Below are positions 7,413 through 16,552 of a stretch of DNA of 64,000 bases, piece after piece. Source of the DNA: Nostoc sp. FACHB-892 (GTDB taxonomy: Bacteria > Cyanobacteriota > Cyanobacteriia > Cyanobacteriales > Nostocaceae); assembly GCF_014698795.1 (NCBI RefSeq), contig NZ_JACJTR010000014.1, positions 62,001-126,000 on the forward strand, written 5' to 3'. The notes beneath the pieces are model-generated. The model was given only the letters and a program-made list of their open reading frames with translations. It ran no database searches and had not been told where the DNA came from. The translations under genes and the position numbers were made by a program. Within the stretch, counting starts at the first letter, position 1, and the number at the start of each line of letters is the position of its first letter.

Positions 7413-8780
7413 ATGACTCAGACTATCCCGACATCCCCGGAAAATCTTAAAGATGCCCCAGTATCGAAGCAGCAACGCCGCAAAAAACCCATTTTTTTGC
7501 TGATCGGGCTACTGGTGGTAGGTGGCATTGGCTATGCTGTGTGGCGCTCTCAACCGCAAGTATCAGCAAATATACTGCAAGTTAGCGGGCGGATTGAGGG
7601 TTATGAAACCGAGATTGGAATCAAACGCTCTGGAAGAATTGAGTCAATTGCCGTGCGGGAAGGGGCAGCAGTTAAAAAGGGGCAAGAGTTAATTAAGTTA
7701 GACGACACAAACGATCAATTGCTGCAAGATCAACTGCGTGGCACACAAGCGAGAGTGACATCTGCTAAGTATGATGAACAGCAGGCAATTGCCGATGTCG
7801 AGCAAGTAACCAGAGAAATTCAAGAAATTAACAGCCAAATTAACGAAGCCAAACTTAATTTGCGGCAATCTCAAGGAGATACCCAAGGAAGAATTGAGCA
7901 GGCACAAGCAAATGTCGCAGCAGCAAGAGCCACATTAGTGCAAGCACAAGCGCAAGTTAAACAGGCAGCAGCAGAAGTTAATTTAGCAAAAATCAACCGC
8001 GATCGCTATGCCCAATTGGTAAGAGAAGGAGCAATCAATCAACAACAATTCGATCAAGCACAAACTACCCTAGATACTGCGATCGCAACCCTAGAAGCAC
8101 GACAGGCAGCAGTTAATGCCGAACGGCAACAATTAAAGGCTACATCAGGGGCGTTAACTCAAGTTAAAACTACAGGTTTCAATCCTGACATTCGCAATGC
8201 CCAGTTAACAGCATTAGTCAGAAAGCAGCAGCAAAGTTATGCTCAACTTAAGTCTGCACAGGCGAAAGTCAACTCTGCCCGTGCCAAAGTTAAAGATGCC
8301 GAAGCATCAAATCAGCAAATTCTCACGCAGATTGCAGACTCCAAAAAAGATTTAAATGTAGTCAGTCCTTTAGATGGGGTAGTGACAGCCCGGAGTGTTG
8401 AACCAGGCGCAATAGTTAGCAGTCAGACTAATCTTTTGACAATTGTTGACCCCAAAACAGTGTATTTTAGAGGTTTTATTCCCGAAGGTGATATTGGCAA
8501 AGTGCGTCTTGGACAAACAACGAAAATCTTCATTGATTCTGCGCCGGACAAACCATTAGAAGGTAAAGTAATTGCCATCGATCCGCAAGCTTCATTTACA
8601 CCAGAAAATATTTACTTTCAAAAAGATAGAGTCAGACAAGTAGTAGGAATTCGGATCAAAGTTCAAAACCCTGATAGCTGCTTTAACCCCGAAAATCCTT
8701 ACACTGAATCAGATTTACCCTGCGCCAAAATGGGGATGCCAGCAGATGCCGAAATTAGTTTGAAGCCAGAAAGCAGATAA
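7413..8780 (+). CDS. HlyD/AcrA-type membrane fusion protein of an ABC exporter
   Basis: Periplasmic adaptor linking the inner-membrane ABC pump to the outer membrane. From the ATG at 7413 (MTQTIPTSPEN) it has 455 residues: a short cytoplasmic tail rich in K/R, one membrane helix (PIFLLIGLLVVGGIGYAVW), a split lipoyl-like domain (VSGRIEGYETEIGIKRSGRI and VVSPLDGVVTARSVEPGAIV), and a long Gln/Ala-rich coiled-coil hairpin between about 95 and 315. An upstream GTG/ATG-type start near 7293 is in frame, but it would place coding sequence across the promoter and operator, so 7413 is preferred. First gene of the TetR-controlled operon. Confidence 0.92.
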   Translation: MTQTIPTSPENLKDAPVSKQQRRKKPIFLLIGLLVVGGIGYAVWRSQPQVSANILQVSGRIEGYETEIGIKRSGRIESIAVREGAAVKKGQELIKLDDTNDQLLQDQLRGTQARVTSAKYDEQQAIADVEQVTREIQEINSQINEAKLNLRQSQGDTQGRIEQAQANVAAARATLVQAQAQVKQAAAEVNLAKINRDRYAQLVREGAINQQQFDQAQTTLDTAIATLEARQAAVNAERQQLKATSGALTQVKTTGFNPDIRNAQLTALVRKQQQSYAQLKSAQAKVNSARAKVKDAEASNQQILTQIADSKKDLNVVSPLDGVVTARSVEPGAIVSSQTNLLTIVDPKTVYFRGFIPEGDIGKVRLGQTTKIFIDSAPDKPLEGKVIAIDPQASFTPENIYFQKDRVRQVVGIRIKVQNPDSCFNPENPYTESDLPCAKMGMPADAEISLKPESR

Positions 8781-8929
8781 CAGAGCAACATTTCATTAAT
8801 TCCTCGCAAATTCTCCGCGTACCTCTGCGTTTCCCAGCCTGCGGCAAGCCGCAAAAGCGTCTACCGCGCTCCTCTGCGTTTAAATTTCCACCTTCAATTC
8901 TCCACCACTTTCTCAAGCTAAGAGGCTAA
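8781..8929. repeat. Spacer with CCTCTGCGTTT-type dispersed repeat
   Basis: It contains TTCTCCGCGTACCTCTGCG and related CTCCTCTGCGTTTA units; the same family recurs at about 10908-10957 between the next two genes. No start or coding signal was seen inside. Confidence 0.5.
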
Positions 8930-10879
8930 ATGATGCAACAGCAAAAAACAGTTGTTACTCCAAACTCACCGCAATCATCTAGCACCACAGCAATTAAAGT
9001 TCATAGCTTACACAAACACTATGGAAACTTAGCTGCTGTACGGGGAATTGATTTCAGCGTCCATAAAGGTGAAATGTTTGGATTAATCGGCCCTGATGGT
9101 GCGGGGAAAACTAGCACTTTTCACATTTTGGGCGGTGTGATGGAAGCAACGGCGGGAGAGGTGCAAATATTTAATCAACCTGCACGAGATGCGCGATTAA
9201 TTACAGGTTATCTAACACAACAGTTTTCGCTGTATTTGGATTTGAGTATTGATGAAAACTTACGTTATGCAGCAGGTTTGCGGCAAGTAGCAGATGATTT
9301 GTTGCAGAAACGCCGCAATAAATATTTAAAATTAATGTATTTAGAGCGATTTGGCGATCGCTTAGTGGGACAACTTTCTGGTGGGATGAAACAAAAGCTG
9401 GCGCTGTGTTGTGCTTTGGTTTCTCAACCAGAAATATTGTTACTAGATGAACCTACCACGGGTGTTGATCCAGTTTCCCGGCGGGAATTTTGGGATGTGC
9501 TAGGAGAATTATCAGCCGAGGGGATGACAATTGTAGTTGCGACACCATACTTAGACGAAGCTGAACGCTGTCACCGCGTGGCTTTGATGTACAGTGGGCA
9601 AATTCATGAAATTGGCACACCCAAAGAATTACGAGGTAACTTAGGCTTGCATCGCTTGGAATTGCGAGCAGCAAATCTACAAGCTACAGAAGAGATATTA
9701 TCTCAGACTGACCAGACAAATATAGTAGATGTACAAACTTTTGGCGATCGCTTGGATGTCCTTGTTGAAGATATAAATTCCGGCGAAATCCAAGTCCGCG
9801 AACTGCTGCAACAACATCAGTTACCTTCTCCCAGTATCGAGCATGGCGAACCCACATTAGAAAACGTCTTTGTCACCCGCCTGCGACAACAGGGTTCTGC
9901 GCCGCAATTTTTTCCATTTCCTCGTTTTCGCAAAAGAGGACAAGGAGACACAAAGGGAATCGCCATATATGCTCACAACCTTAACCGTGTTTTTGGCAAG
10001 TTCCAAGCCGTTAAAGATGTCAACGTCGAAGTGCGCTACGGGGAAATCTTTGGATTGTTGGGTGCTAACGGTGCTGGAAAAACCACCACAATTAAGATGC
10101 TGTGTGGATTACTAGCAGCAAGTGGCGGTGAAATTTCCTTGGGTGGTGAAACCGGAAATCTGCGGAGTGCAGACTTACGGCGACGTATTGGTTACATGAG
10201 TCAAAAATTCACCCTTTACGACGATTTAACTATTCTGCAAAATCTCGAATTTTATAGCGGAGTCTACGGCGTACCTCGCAAACTCCGACGGGAAAAAATT
10301 GATTGGGTAATTGCTACCTGTGGTTTAGAAGGACAAGCAAATATGATTACTGGACAGCTACCGGGTGGTTGGAAGCAACGAGTCGCTTTCGGTGCTTGTG
10401 TGATGCACGAACCAGATATTTTATTTTTAGACGAACCCACATCGGGGGTAGATCCCTTGGCGCGTCGCCAGTTTTGGAAGCTGATTAATGACTTTGCCCG
10501 TAACGGTACAGCCATTTTAGTAACAACACACTATCTAGAAGAAGCTGAACAGTGCAACCGCATGAGTTTTATGGTTGCAGGAGAAACCGTCGCCGAAGGT
10601 TCACCAAGTTCTATCAAAGCCTCGCAACCGGGACAACTAATAGAAATTACTGTCAATCAAAACCAAGTAGCTTCCAAGATACTCAAACAACACTTCGAGC
10701 CTTGGCGCATCTCGATTTTTGCTGATAGTTTACACGTTGTTCTCGATCATCCTGAACAGGAAAGAGATCAACTAACTCAACTTTTAGAGGCTAATCAAAT
10801 TACCATCAATTCTTTACGCCCCATTCCTTTCTCTTTAGAAGATGCCTTTATTGGTATAGTACAGCGATCGCAAAAATAG
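8930..10879 (+). CDS. Double-ATPase ABC transporter subunit (YbhF-like)
   Basis: Cytoplasmic motor of the exporter: two nucleotide-binding domains fused in 649 residues. Domain 1 has Walker A GPDGAGKTS, signature LSGGMKQ and Walker B LLLDEPTTGVD. Domain 2 has GANGAGKTT, a changed signature LPGGWKQ, and LFLDEPTSGVD. H-loops are visible in domain 2 (VTTHYLEEAEQC), while domain 1 reads VATPYLDEAERC, with Pro where the switch His is expected. The two ATP sites are therefore probably unequal. The linker around residue 320 contains a charged stretch (RFRKRGQGDTKG). An AGAGG motif lies just before the start. The gene sits between the fusion protein and two ABC-2 permeases. Confidence 0.93.
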   Translation: MMQQQKTVVTPNSPQSSSTTAIKVHSLHKHYGNLAAVRGIDFSVHKGEMFGLIGPDGAGKTSTFHILGGVMEATAGEVQIFNQPARDARLITGYLTQQFSLYLDLSIDENLRYAAGLRQVADDLLQKRRNKYLKLMYLERFGDRLVGQLSGGMKQKLALCCALVSQPEILLLDEPTTGVDPVSRREFWDVLGELSAEGMTIVVATPYLDEAERCHRVALMYSGQIHEIGTPKELRGNLGLHRLELRAANLQATEEILSQTDQTNIVDVQTFGDRLDVLVEDINSGEIQVRELLQQHQLPSPSIEHGEPTLENVFVTRLRQQGSAPQFFPFPRFRKRGQGDTKGIAIYAHNLNRVFGKFQAVKDVNVEVRYGEIFGLLGANGAGKTTTIKMLCGLLAASGGEISLGGETGNLRSADLRRRIGYMSQKFTLYDDLTILQNLEFYSGVYGVPRKLRREKIDWVIATCGLEGQANMITGQLPGGWKQRVAFGACVMHEPDILFLDEPTSGVDPLARRQFWKLINDFARNGTAILVTTHYLEEAEQCNRMSFMVAGETVAEGSPSSIKASQPGQLIEITVNQNQVASKILKQHFEPWRISIFADSLHVVLDHPEQERDQLTQLLEANQITINSLRPIPFSLEDAFIGIVQRSQK

Positions 10880-10907
10880 AAAAGGAGTATGCAGCAAATT
10901 ATCCTCC

Positions 10908-10957
10908 AAAAACCTCCGCGTTCCTCTGCGCTAACCTCCGCGTTCCTCTGCGTTTAA
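10908..10957. repeat. Tandem CCTCCGCGTTCCTCTGCG repeat in operon spacer
   Basis: Two copies of ACCTCCGCGTTCCTCTGCG in a row between the ATPase gene and the first permease gene; a relative of the repeat at 8781-8929. No coding role seen. Confidence 0.6.
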
Positions 10958-10998
10958 AAACATTCTGATTTTAGCCAAAGCCGTACTTATTAATATAT

Positions 10999-12105
10999 AT
11001 GAAACGAATTATTGCTCAATGTGTAAAAGAAATAGCCCAATTTCGCCGCGATCGCCTGACGTTAGCACTAGCATTTTTATTGCCATTCATTACTTTAATA
11101 ATTTTTGGTTTTGCCATTAGGTTAGAGAGTAAAGATATTCCCTTGATTGTGCAAGATTTTAACCGCACAAACTTAAGTAGCAGCTATATTGAAAGACTAT
11201 ATGCCACCAATCAATTTGTGCCTAAACAATGGTCTGGTGGCAATCCCACACGCGATGCTATAGATAAAGGAATTGCTAAAGCCGCAGTGATTATTCCGCC
11301 AGAATTTAGCCGTGATATTCAAGCAGGTAGAAGTACAAATGTGCAAGTGTTAATCGATGCCACTGATGTTAACAATGCCCGTGTAATTAAAAATAGTATT
11401 CAAAGAGTGACAAACTTTTTCATGCAAGAGCATGAACTGATACCTGCGACTAGTAGTATTACAGCAAGAACGCGTCTATGGTTTAACCCTGGCAGATTAG
11501 AATCGCTGTATATTGTGCCAGGAACTTACGGAGTTGTACTATGGATTTTTCCTTCATTGCTCTCAGCGATCGCAATGGTACGCGAAAAAGAAAAAGGAAC
11601 AATTTTACAAGTCTACGCTTCTAGTATTAGTGCTACTGAACTATTACTTGGTAAAGGATTAGCATACCTATTAATTGCCATTGTGGAAACATTAGTAGTT
11701 ATGGTATTAGGCTCAATTATTTTCCAAGTTGGCATAGTTGGCAATCCCATAACGTTACTAATTGGCACTTTACTATTTCTGACAGATAGCGTTTTTTTCG
11801 GATTGCTTTTAGGAGTCCGCAGTAGTAATCAAAATGCTGCTGTACAAGGTGTTTCTCTTGTAGGATTTATCACATCATTATTACTCTCAGGTTTTATTTA
11901 TCCTCTCAACAATATTCCTTTTCCCTTATCACTACTACCTAACATAATACCGACGCGTTATTACATCAATATCACTCGTGATGCCTTCGTGCGTGGTACA
12001 GGATTTGCCGGAGTTTGGTTTGATTTACTCATGCTTGCAGCTTTGGGATTAGTATTTTTCAACGTATCACGCCGAGTTTTAAGCCGAATGCAATTATCTA
12101 CTTAA
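10999..12105 (+). CDS. ABC-2 type permease (YbhS/YbhR-like), first of two
   Basis: Inner-membrane subunit of 368 residues. One N-terminal membrane helix (LALAFLLPFITLIIFGFAI) is followed by a large extracytoplasmic domain (about 45-170) and then five C-terminal helices from about 175, ending in the NIIPTRYYINITRDAFVRG region typical of this family. The sequence EKEKGTILQVYASSI corresponds to the cytoplasmic coupling region. It follows the ATPase gene in the same direction and is 7 bp from the second permease. Confidence 0.92.
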   Translation: MKRIIAQCVKEIAQFRRDRLTLALAFLLPFITLIIFGFAIRLESKDIPLIVQDFNRTNLSSSYIERLYATNQFVPKQWSGGNPTRDAIDKGIAKAAVIIPPEFSRDIQAGRSTNVQVLIDATDVNNARVIKNSIQRVTNFFMQEHELIPATSSITARTRLWFNPGRLESLYIVPGTYGVVLWIFPSLLSAIAMVREKEKGTILQVYASSISATELLLGKGLAYLLIAIVETLVVMVLGSIIFQVGIVGNPITLLIGTLLFLTDSVFFGLLLGVRSSNQNAAVQGVSLVGFITSLLLSGFIYPLNNIPFPLSLLPNIIPTRYYINITRDAFVRGTGFAGVWFDLLMLAALGLVFFNVSRRVLSRMQLST

Positions 12106-12112
12106 GTAATTT

Positions 12113-13234
12113 ATGAAACTTATTCAGCGATTATTTGATAGCCCATTTTGGTCATTAATGCGGAAAGAAATTAATCAAATTCTCCGCAACAAGCAATTAA
12201 TTGTTCTGTTAGTTATCCCGCCAACAGTTCAATTATTACTCTATGGATTTATCCTTAATCCCGACGTTCATAACTTGCGATTAGGTGTCATTGACTATGC
12301 CAACGTCAGTGCTAGTCGGGAGTTAGTTTCAGCCATGACATCAAATCGAATTTTCACTTTAGAATCTGTACCAAGCAGTGAAAAAGCATTGAGTCGTCAG
12401 GTAGAAGAAGGAAAGCTAGATGTTGGGGTAATAATTCCTCCCGATTTTTCGCGTCAACTGGCACAAAGATCAGCAGAAATTCAAGTATTTATTGATGCTG
12501 TAAATGCTAATACAGCCGGGATTGCCGGAAATTATATGAATCAAATTATCCAGCAATATAATCTACAATTAACCCAAGGTAAAGTAAATCCCCCAGTTTC
12601 ACCTGAAGTTGTATTTCTTTACAACCCTGGACTGACGAGTAGTTGGTTTTTTGTACCAGGAGTTATGGGTTTAGTTTTAACATTAATTGGGACATTAGTA
12701 TCAGCAATTACTGTTGTCCGGGAAAAAGATACGGGCACTTTAGAACAATTACTAATGACTCCGGCTGCTAACTGGCAAATATTACTATCGAAAATTGTCC
12801 CTTTAGCATTTTTATTAATGGGAGATGTTTTATTAGCTACCACTTTAGCAACAGTAATATTTCATGTACCATTTCGAGGTAATTTTCTGCTATTTTTCGC
12901 CCTCTCAAGTATGTATGTATTTGTCGGGATTAGCCTGGGTATTATGTTGGCGACTGTAAATAGTTCCCAACAACAGGTAGTTTTGACATCTTTCTTTATT
13001 AATTTACCAATGGTACAAACTTCTGGAGCGATCGCACCTATTGAAGCCATGCCACCTTTGTTTCAAGCCCTATCTTTACTCAATCCCCTCCGTCATTACA
13101 TTGCGATCGTTCGAGGTATTTTGCTCAAAGGTGTTGGCTTAGATGTACTGTGGATGAATGTTTTGGCTCTAGTTGCCTTTGCTGTTGTGTTATTAACTAT
13201 TAGTATTAGTAAGTTTCGCAGTCAGTTAAGCTAG
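12113..13234 (+). CDS. ABC-2 type permease, second of two
   Basis: Paralogue of the preceding permease, 373 residues, same topology: one N-terminal helix (QLIVLLVIPPTVQLLLYGFI), an extracytoplasmic domain carrying DFSRQLAQRSAEIQVFIDAV, and a C-terminal membrane bundle with the coupling sequence EKDTGTLEQLLMTPA and the LLNPLRHYIAIVRGI motif. The two permeases would form the heterodimeric channel driven by the double ATPase. Last gene of the operon; the substrate cannot be read from sequence. Confidence 0.92.
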   Translation: MKLIQRLFDSPFWSLMRKEINQILRNKQLIVLLVIPPTVQLLLYGFILNPDVHNLRLGVIDYANVSASRELVSAMTSNRIFTLESVPSSEKALSRQVEEGKLDVGVIIPPDFSRQLAQRSAEIQVFIDAVNANTAGIAGNYMNQIIQQYNLQLTQGKVNPPVSPEVVFLYNPGLTSSWFFVPGVMGLVLTLIGTLVSAITVVREKDTGTLEQLLMTPAANWQILLSKIVPLAFLLMGDVLLATTLATVIFHVPFRGNFLLFFALSSMYVFVGISLGIMLATVNSSQQQVVLTSFFINLPMVQTSGAIAPIEAMPPLFQALSLLNPLRHYIAIVRGILLKGVGLDVLWMNVLALVAFAVVLLTISISKFRSQLS

Positions 13235-13322
13235 CAAGCAACATTCTAACTTGGAAAAATCTTTACTTTGATGTAAGGCGTTGGATAAAATATGAACTCT
13301 AAACCATTAATTGATTTTTTCT

Positions 13323-14723
13323 ATGAAATGGTCGCTGGAAAGAAAATGGATTGCCTCTGGCTTTGGCTTATCCTTATTATTAATGGGTATAGTTAGTTTG
13401 ATTTCTTACCAAAACGCTACTCAGCTAATTGCAAGTAGCAATCAGGTGAAGGATACACATGAGGTAATGAAAAACATTATCGACATCTTTGCTACACTAA
13501 CTGATGCAGAAGCAGGACGCAGAGGTTATATCCTATATGGAGAGCAATTAGAACTCAAACGTTACTATCAGGCAATGCAAAGCCTAGATGCCAAAGTCCA
13601 AAAGTTGCAGCGACAAATTGCTGATGACTCTTATCAACAGCAGCGATTAACAAAACTAAAATTACTCTTTACTCAAAGAGTTGAATTATCTAAACAGTCA
13701 ATTAACCTCAAAGAAGCAGGTAAATCAAGCTTTGCTATTCAAGCACCTCTAGTTAACCAAAGCAACCAAAACCGTGGTCAAATCCGTGAACTACTTACCC
13801 AAATGCAAGCTAGGGAGGAACATTTACTGGAAATCTCGGTGAGACATTCTCAAGATAATATCCGCAACCGGATGTTGATTGAATTCCTCGGTACTTTCTT
13901 GAGCTTTGCCATTTTATTAGGCGTTTATACTTTGCTTTATCAACAATTAGTTAAACGTCAACAAGCAGAAACTCTTCAAAAAACTTTAGCTCAAGAAAAA
14001 GAACTTAGTGAATTGAAGTTACGTTTTTTTTCAATGGTATCCCATGAATTTCGTACACCATTGAGTATTATATTAGGTTCGGCTCAACTATTGGCTCAAA
14101 GTAATCAACAGTGGACAGAAGAGAAGAAGCTTAAAAATCTATATCGCATTCAATCTTCAGCTAGGTCAATGAACCAGTTACTGACCGATATTTTAACTTT
14201 GACTAGAGCAGAAGCTGGGAAATTAGAATTTCATCCAGAACTCATGGATTTGGAAGCATTTTGCATTAATTTGATAGAAGACCTCCAATTTTCTAATCAA
14301 CAACAGCATACTATTAAATTTATCAGTCAAGGTAACTGTACTCATGCCAAATTAGATGAAAATATACTGTATTCAATTTTAAGTAATTTACTCTCAAATG
14401 CAATTAAATATTCACTTCCAGAGGAAACAATTTTCTTAATTCTTAGTTGTGAACCACACGCAATATTTTTCCAAGTTAAAGATAATGGTATAGGAATTCC
14501 TTCAGAATTTCAAGAGCATTTATTTGAGCCTTTTCATCGTGCTAACAATGTAGGTAAGATTGTTGGCAGTGGACTAGGACTAGCTGTGGTGAAAAAGTGC
14601 TTAGAAATACATCATGGAGAAATTTATGTTGATAGCGAGGTAGGAGGCGGAACAAGTTTCACGATAAAATTTCCCCAACAGAGAACAGTAACAATCAAGA
14701 GTAAATTAAGCAGTCATCATTAA
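13323..14723 (+). CDS. CHASE3-domain sensor histidine kinase
   Basis: Membrane-bound two-component kinase of 466 residues. It has a first membrane helix (about 10-30), an extracytoplasmic CHASE3-like domain (about 35-180; contains DAEAGRRGYILYGE), a second helix (about 183-208), HisKA with the phospho-acceptor motif MVSHEFRTPLS, and a HATPase domain with N box LSNLLSNAIKYS, DNGIGIP and GSGLGLAVV. The start ATG at 13323 is preferred to an in-frame TTG at 13311. No fused receiver is present. The receiver-GGDEF gene at 15328 is a possible partner by position only. Confidence 0.92.
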   Translation: MKWSLERKWIASGFGLSLLLMGIVSLISYQNATQLIASSNQVKDTHEVMKNIIDIFATLTDAEAGRRGYILYGEQLELKRYYQAMQSLDAKVQKLQRQIADDSYQQQRLTKLKLLFTQRVELSKQSINLKEAGKSSFAIQAPLVNQSNQNRGQIRELLTQMQAREEHLLEISVRHSQDNIRNRMLIEFLGTFLSFAILLGVYTLLYQQLVKRQQAETLQKTLAQEKELSELKLRFFSMVSHEFRTPLSIILGSAQLLAQSNQQWTEEKKLKNLYRIQSSARSMNQLLTDILTLTRAEAGKLEFHPELMDLEAFCINLIEDLQFSNQQQHTIKFISQGNCTHAKLDENILYSILSNLLSNAIKYSLPEETIFLILSCEPHAIFFQVKDNGIGIPSEFQEHLFEPFHRANNVGKIVGSGLGLAVVKKCLEIHHGEIYVDSEVGGGTSFTIKFPQQRTVTIKSKLSSHH

Positions 14724-14838
14724 ACCAAGATTGTTTGGTTATAAGGTTTTCATCCTTGTTCTGGGGAGCAGCCTTCATCAGAGGCTGGATACCTGGGATT
14801 AAATTAAATACAATTTATGCCAGTTAGGCACATATCTC

Positions 14839-15304
14839 ATGCTGGCAGGTTTTGGAACGCCGTTAATGGCAGGTTATATCCTGTGGTTGTTCCATGATTA
14901 CTTCATGCGATCGCGACAAGCAGATTTGGATAACTGGACGAGTGCGTTAAGTGAAAGTGTTGCAGATGCACTAGAAGAAAAAAATATTAAACAGGTAAAA
15001 GTGCTAGTGCAACGGTATGGCGCACCACAAACTTATAACCTTACGTGTTTTTAAATTTGCTTATACTGGTTATACTGGAATGTCTCTGGAGCCGATAGAA
15101 TGCCTTGAGAGCTATGCTGATATTGATGAAGAGTCGGTGCAGTCGATGATTAATCCGGATGCGATGAAAGTTTTGCAAGCGATCGCTTTGGCGCAGCTTT
15201 GCAAGGTATTAAAAGCCCAGGGACGCAGCAGTAAATTAGAAAACAGCTTAGAATTACTCTCACAACTATATCAAGAATATGAACAAGTTAAAACCGTCTT
15301 ATAA
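14839..15304 (+). pseudogene. Remnant of a hybrid sensor kinase: N-terminus and Hpt tail, with frameshift and internal loss
   Basis: The first frame (14839-15054) begins with a membrane segment and a helical stretch (ADLDNWTSALSESVADALEE, KQVKVLVQRYGAPQTY), then runs into a stop. The plus-one frame continues with LRVFKF. The same downstream frame (to 15304) ends with AIALAQLCKVLKAQGRSSK and LENSLELLSQLYQEYEQV, the pattern of the C-terminal half of an Hpt domain. The His-containing HxLKSSS helix expected just before AIALAQL is absent. So the start and end of what was probably a long hybrid kinase are joined by a deletion plus frameshift. Translation of either short piece cannot be excluded. 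Confidence 0.6.
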
Positions 15305-15327
15305 AAAGAACTTGTGAAGGAAGTACT

Positions 15328-16296
15328 ATGAAAGCCAATGCTCAAGAAAGCCAATCTTTAGTTCTAATTGTTGATGATGAACCTTTTATCCGCATGATAT
15401 TGCGGCATTTCTTAGAACAAGAAGGCTATCGAATAGCGGAAGCTGAAAATGGTATAGAAGCAATAAAAGTTTTTAAGCAATTAGATCCTCATATAGTACT
15501 CCTTGATGCCCTAATGCCAGATATGGATGGGTTTGAGTGTTGCACTCAGTTGGAGCTTCTTAATCGTAGTAAGCACACTCCAATTTTAATGATTACAGGA
15601 CTTGATGATCAAGAGTCAGTTGACCGTGCATTTGAAGTGGGGGCAATGGACTATATTACCAAACCAGTCCACTGGCCAGTTTTGCGACAACGGGTAAAAC
15701 GCTTGATTCAGCAATCTCAGTTACAGCAAAAACTAGAAGCCGTTAATTTGGAATTGCAGCGATTAGCTACTATCGATGGATTAACTCAAGTAGCTAACCG
15801 CCGATGTTTTGAAGAGTATTTTAACCAAGAGTGGCAGCGCATGAAACGGGAGCAATCCCCCCTTTCCCTGATTCTCTGCGATGTTGATTTCTTCAAATTA
15901 TATAACGATACCTATGGTCATCGGGTAGGCGATCGCTGTCTTCAAAAAATTGCTAAAGCCATCAAAGATATTATTAAGCGTCCTGGAGATTTAGTTGCCC
16001 GTTATGGTGGGGAAGAATTTGCTGTGATTTTACCAAACACAGACACCGAGGGGGCGACTCATGTTGCCGACAATATTTGCCATGCTGTCCGCACACTAGC
16101 AATTCCTCATATAAATTCTGGAGTTAGCCCTTATGTAACCTTGAGTGCCGGGTTTACGACACAAATTCCTCAGTCAGATTCTGACATGGAAGAGATGATT
16201 TCCGCCGCCGATCGGGCATTGTATCAAGCAAAGGCAGCAGGACGCGATCGCTTTGTGCAAAATATTTTATTACCAAAAAGTAAAAATTCCCGTTAG
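15328..16296 (+). CDS. Response regulator with diguanylate cyclase (receiver-GGDEF) output
   Basis: Soluble regulator of 322 residues making cyclic di-GMP. The receiver has D16/D17, phospho-acceptor D60 and the KPVHWP lysine near 112. After a helical linker (QLQQKLEAVNLELQRLA), the GGDEF domain starts at about 150 (DGLTQVANRR) and has the active-site motif GGEEF at residues 227-231. RPGD at 218-221 lies five residues before it and matches the inhibitory I-site, so product inhibition is expected. The gene follows the kinase remnant by 23 bp, which suggests the lost hybrid kinase or the CHASE3 kinase upstream was its phosphodonor. Confidence 0.95.
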   Translation: MKANAQESQSLVLIVDDEPFIRMILRHFLEQEGYRIAEAENGIEAIKVFKQLDPHIVLLDALMPDMDGFECCTQLELLNRSKHTPILMITGLDDQESVDRAFEVGAMDYITKPVHWPVLRQRVKRLIQQSQLQQKLEAVNLELQRLATIDGLTQVANRRCFEEYFNQEWQRMKREQSPLSLILCDVDFFKLYNDTYGHRVGDRCLQKIAKAIKDIIKRPGDLVARYGGEEFAVILPNTDTEGATHVADNICHAVRTLAIPHINSGVSPYVTLSAGFTTQIPQSDSDMEEMISAADRALYQAKAAGRDRFVQNILLPKSKNSR

Positions 16297-16343
16297 TGCG
16301 CCAGCAATATTTATTAATTTCAATAAATTTCACGCCTTTTTTC

Positions 16344-16457
16344 TCATGTTTTGAGCCGTCTAAGCAAATCGAACATTTGCGATCGCAACTTATCTTGAGA
16401 AATTTCAATATTCGGATTGTCCAGAATTTGTAAATAAAATACAGGAGTAATAACCAT
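16344..16457 (-). CDS. Possible 37-residue peptide
   Basis: Short frame starting MVITPVFYLQILDN and ending FDLLRRLKT, in the 256-bp gap between two convergent genes. CTCC lies where a ribosome site would be expected, so there is no good Shine-Dalgarno. It reads like protein (mixed hydrophobic and charged, with a HIP1 site in frame) but no family is recognised. It could be a fragment. Confidence 0.2.
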   Translation of the reverse strand: MVITPVFYLQILDNPNIEISQDKLRSQMFDLLRRLKT

Positions 16458-16552
16458 TGTGAAAGACTTTTCTTAAACCCAAGGGGCAACTTAGTATGAA
16501 ATATTGTCCTGGCACATTTGCTATTGGAAATAGCTAGCTACCCTTCAATCTC

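Noticed and set aside
16154-16489. 111-codon minus frame overlapping the end of the GGDEF gene
   Set aside because: It overlaps a well-supported gene on the other strand and reads like antisense of GGDEF followed by noncoding DNA.
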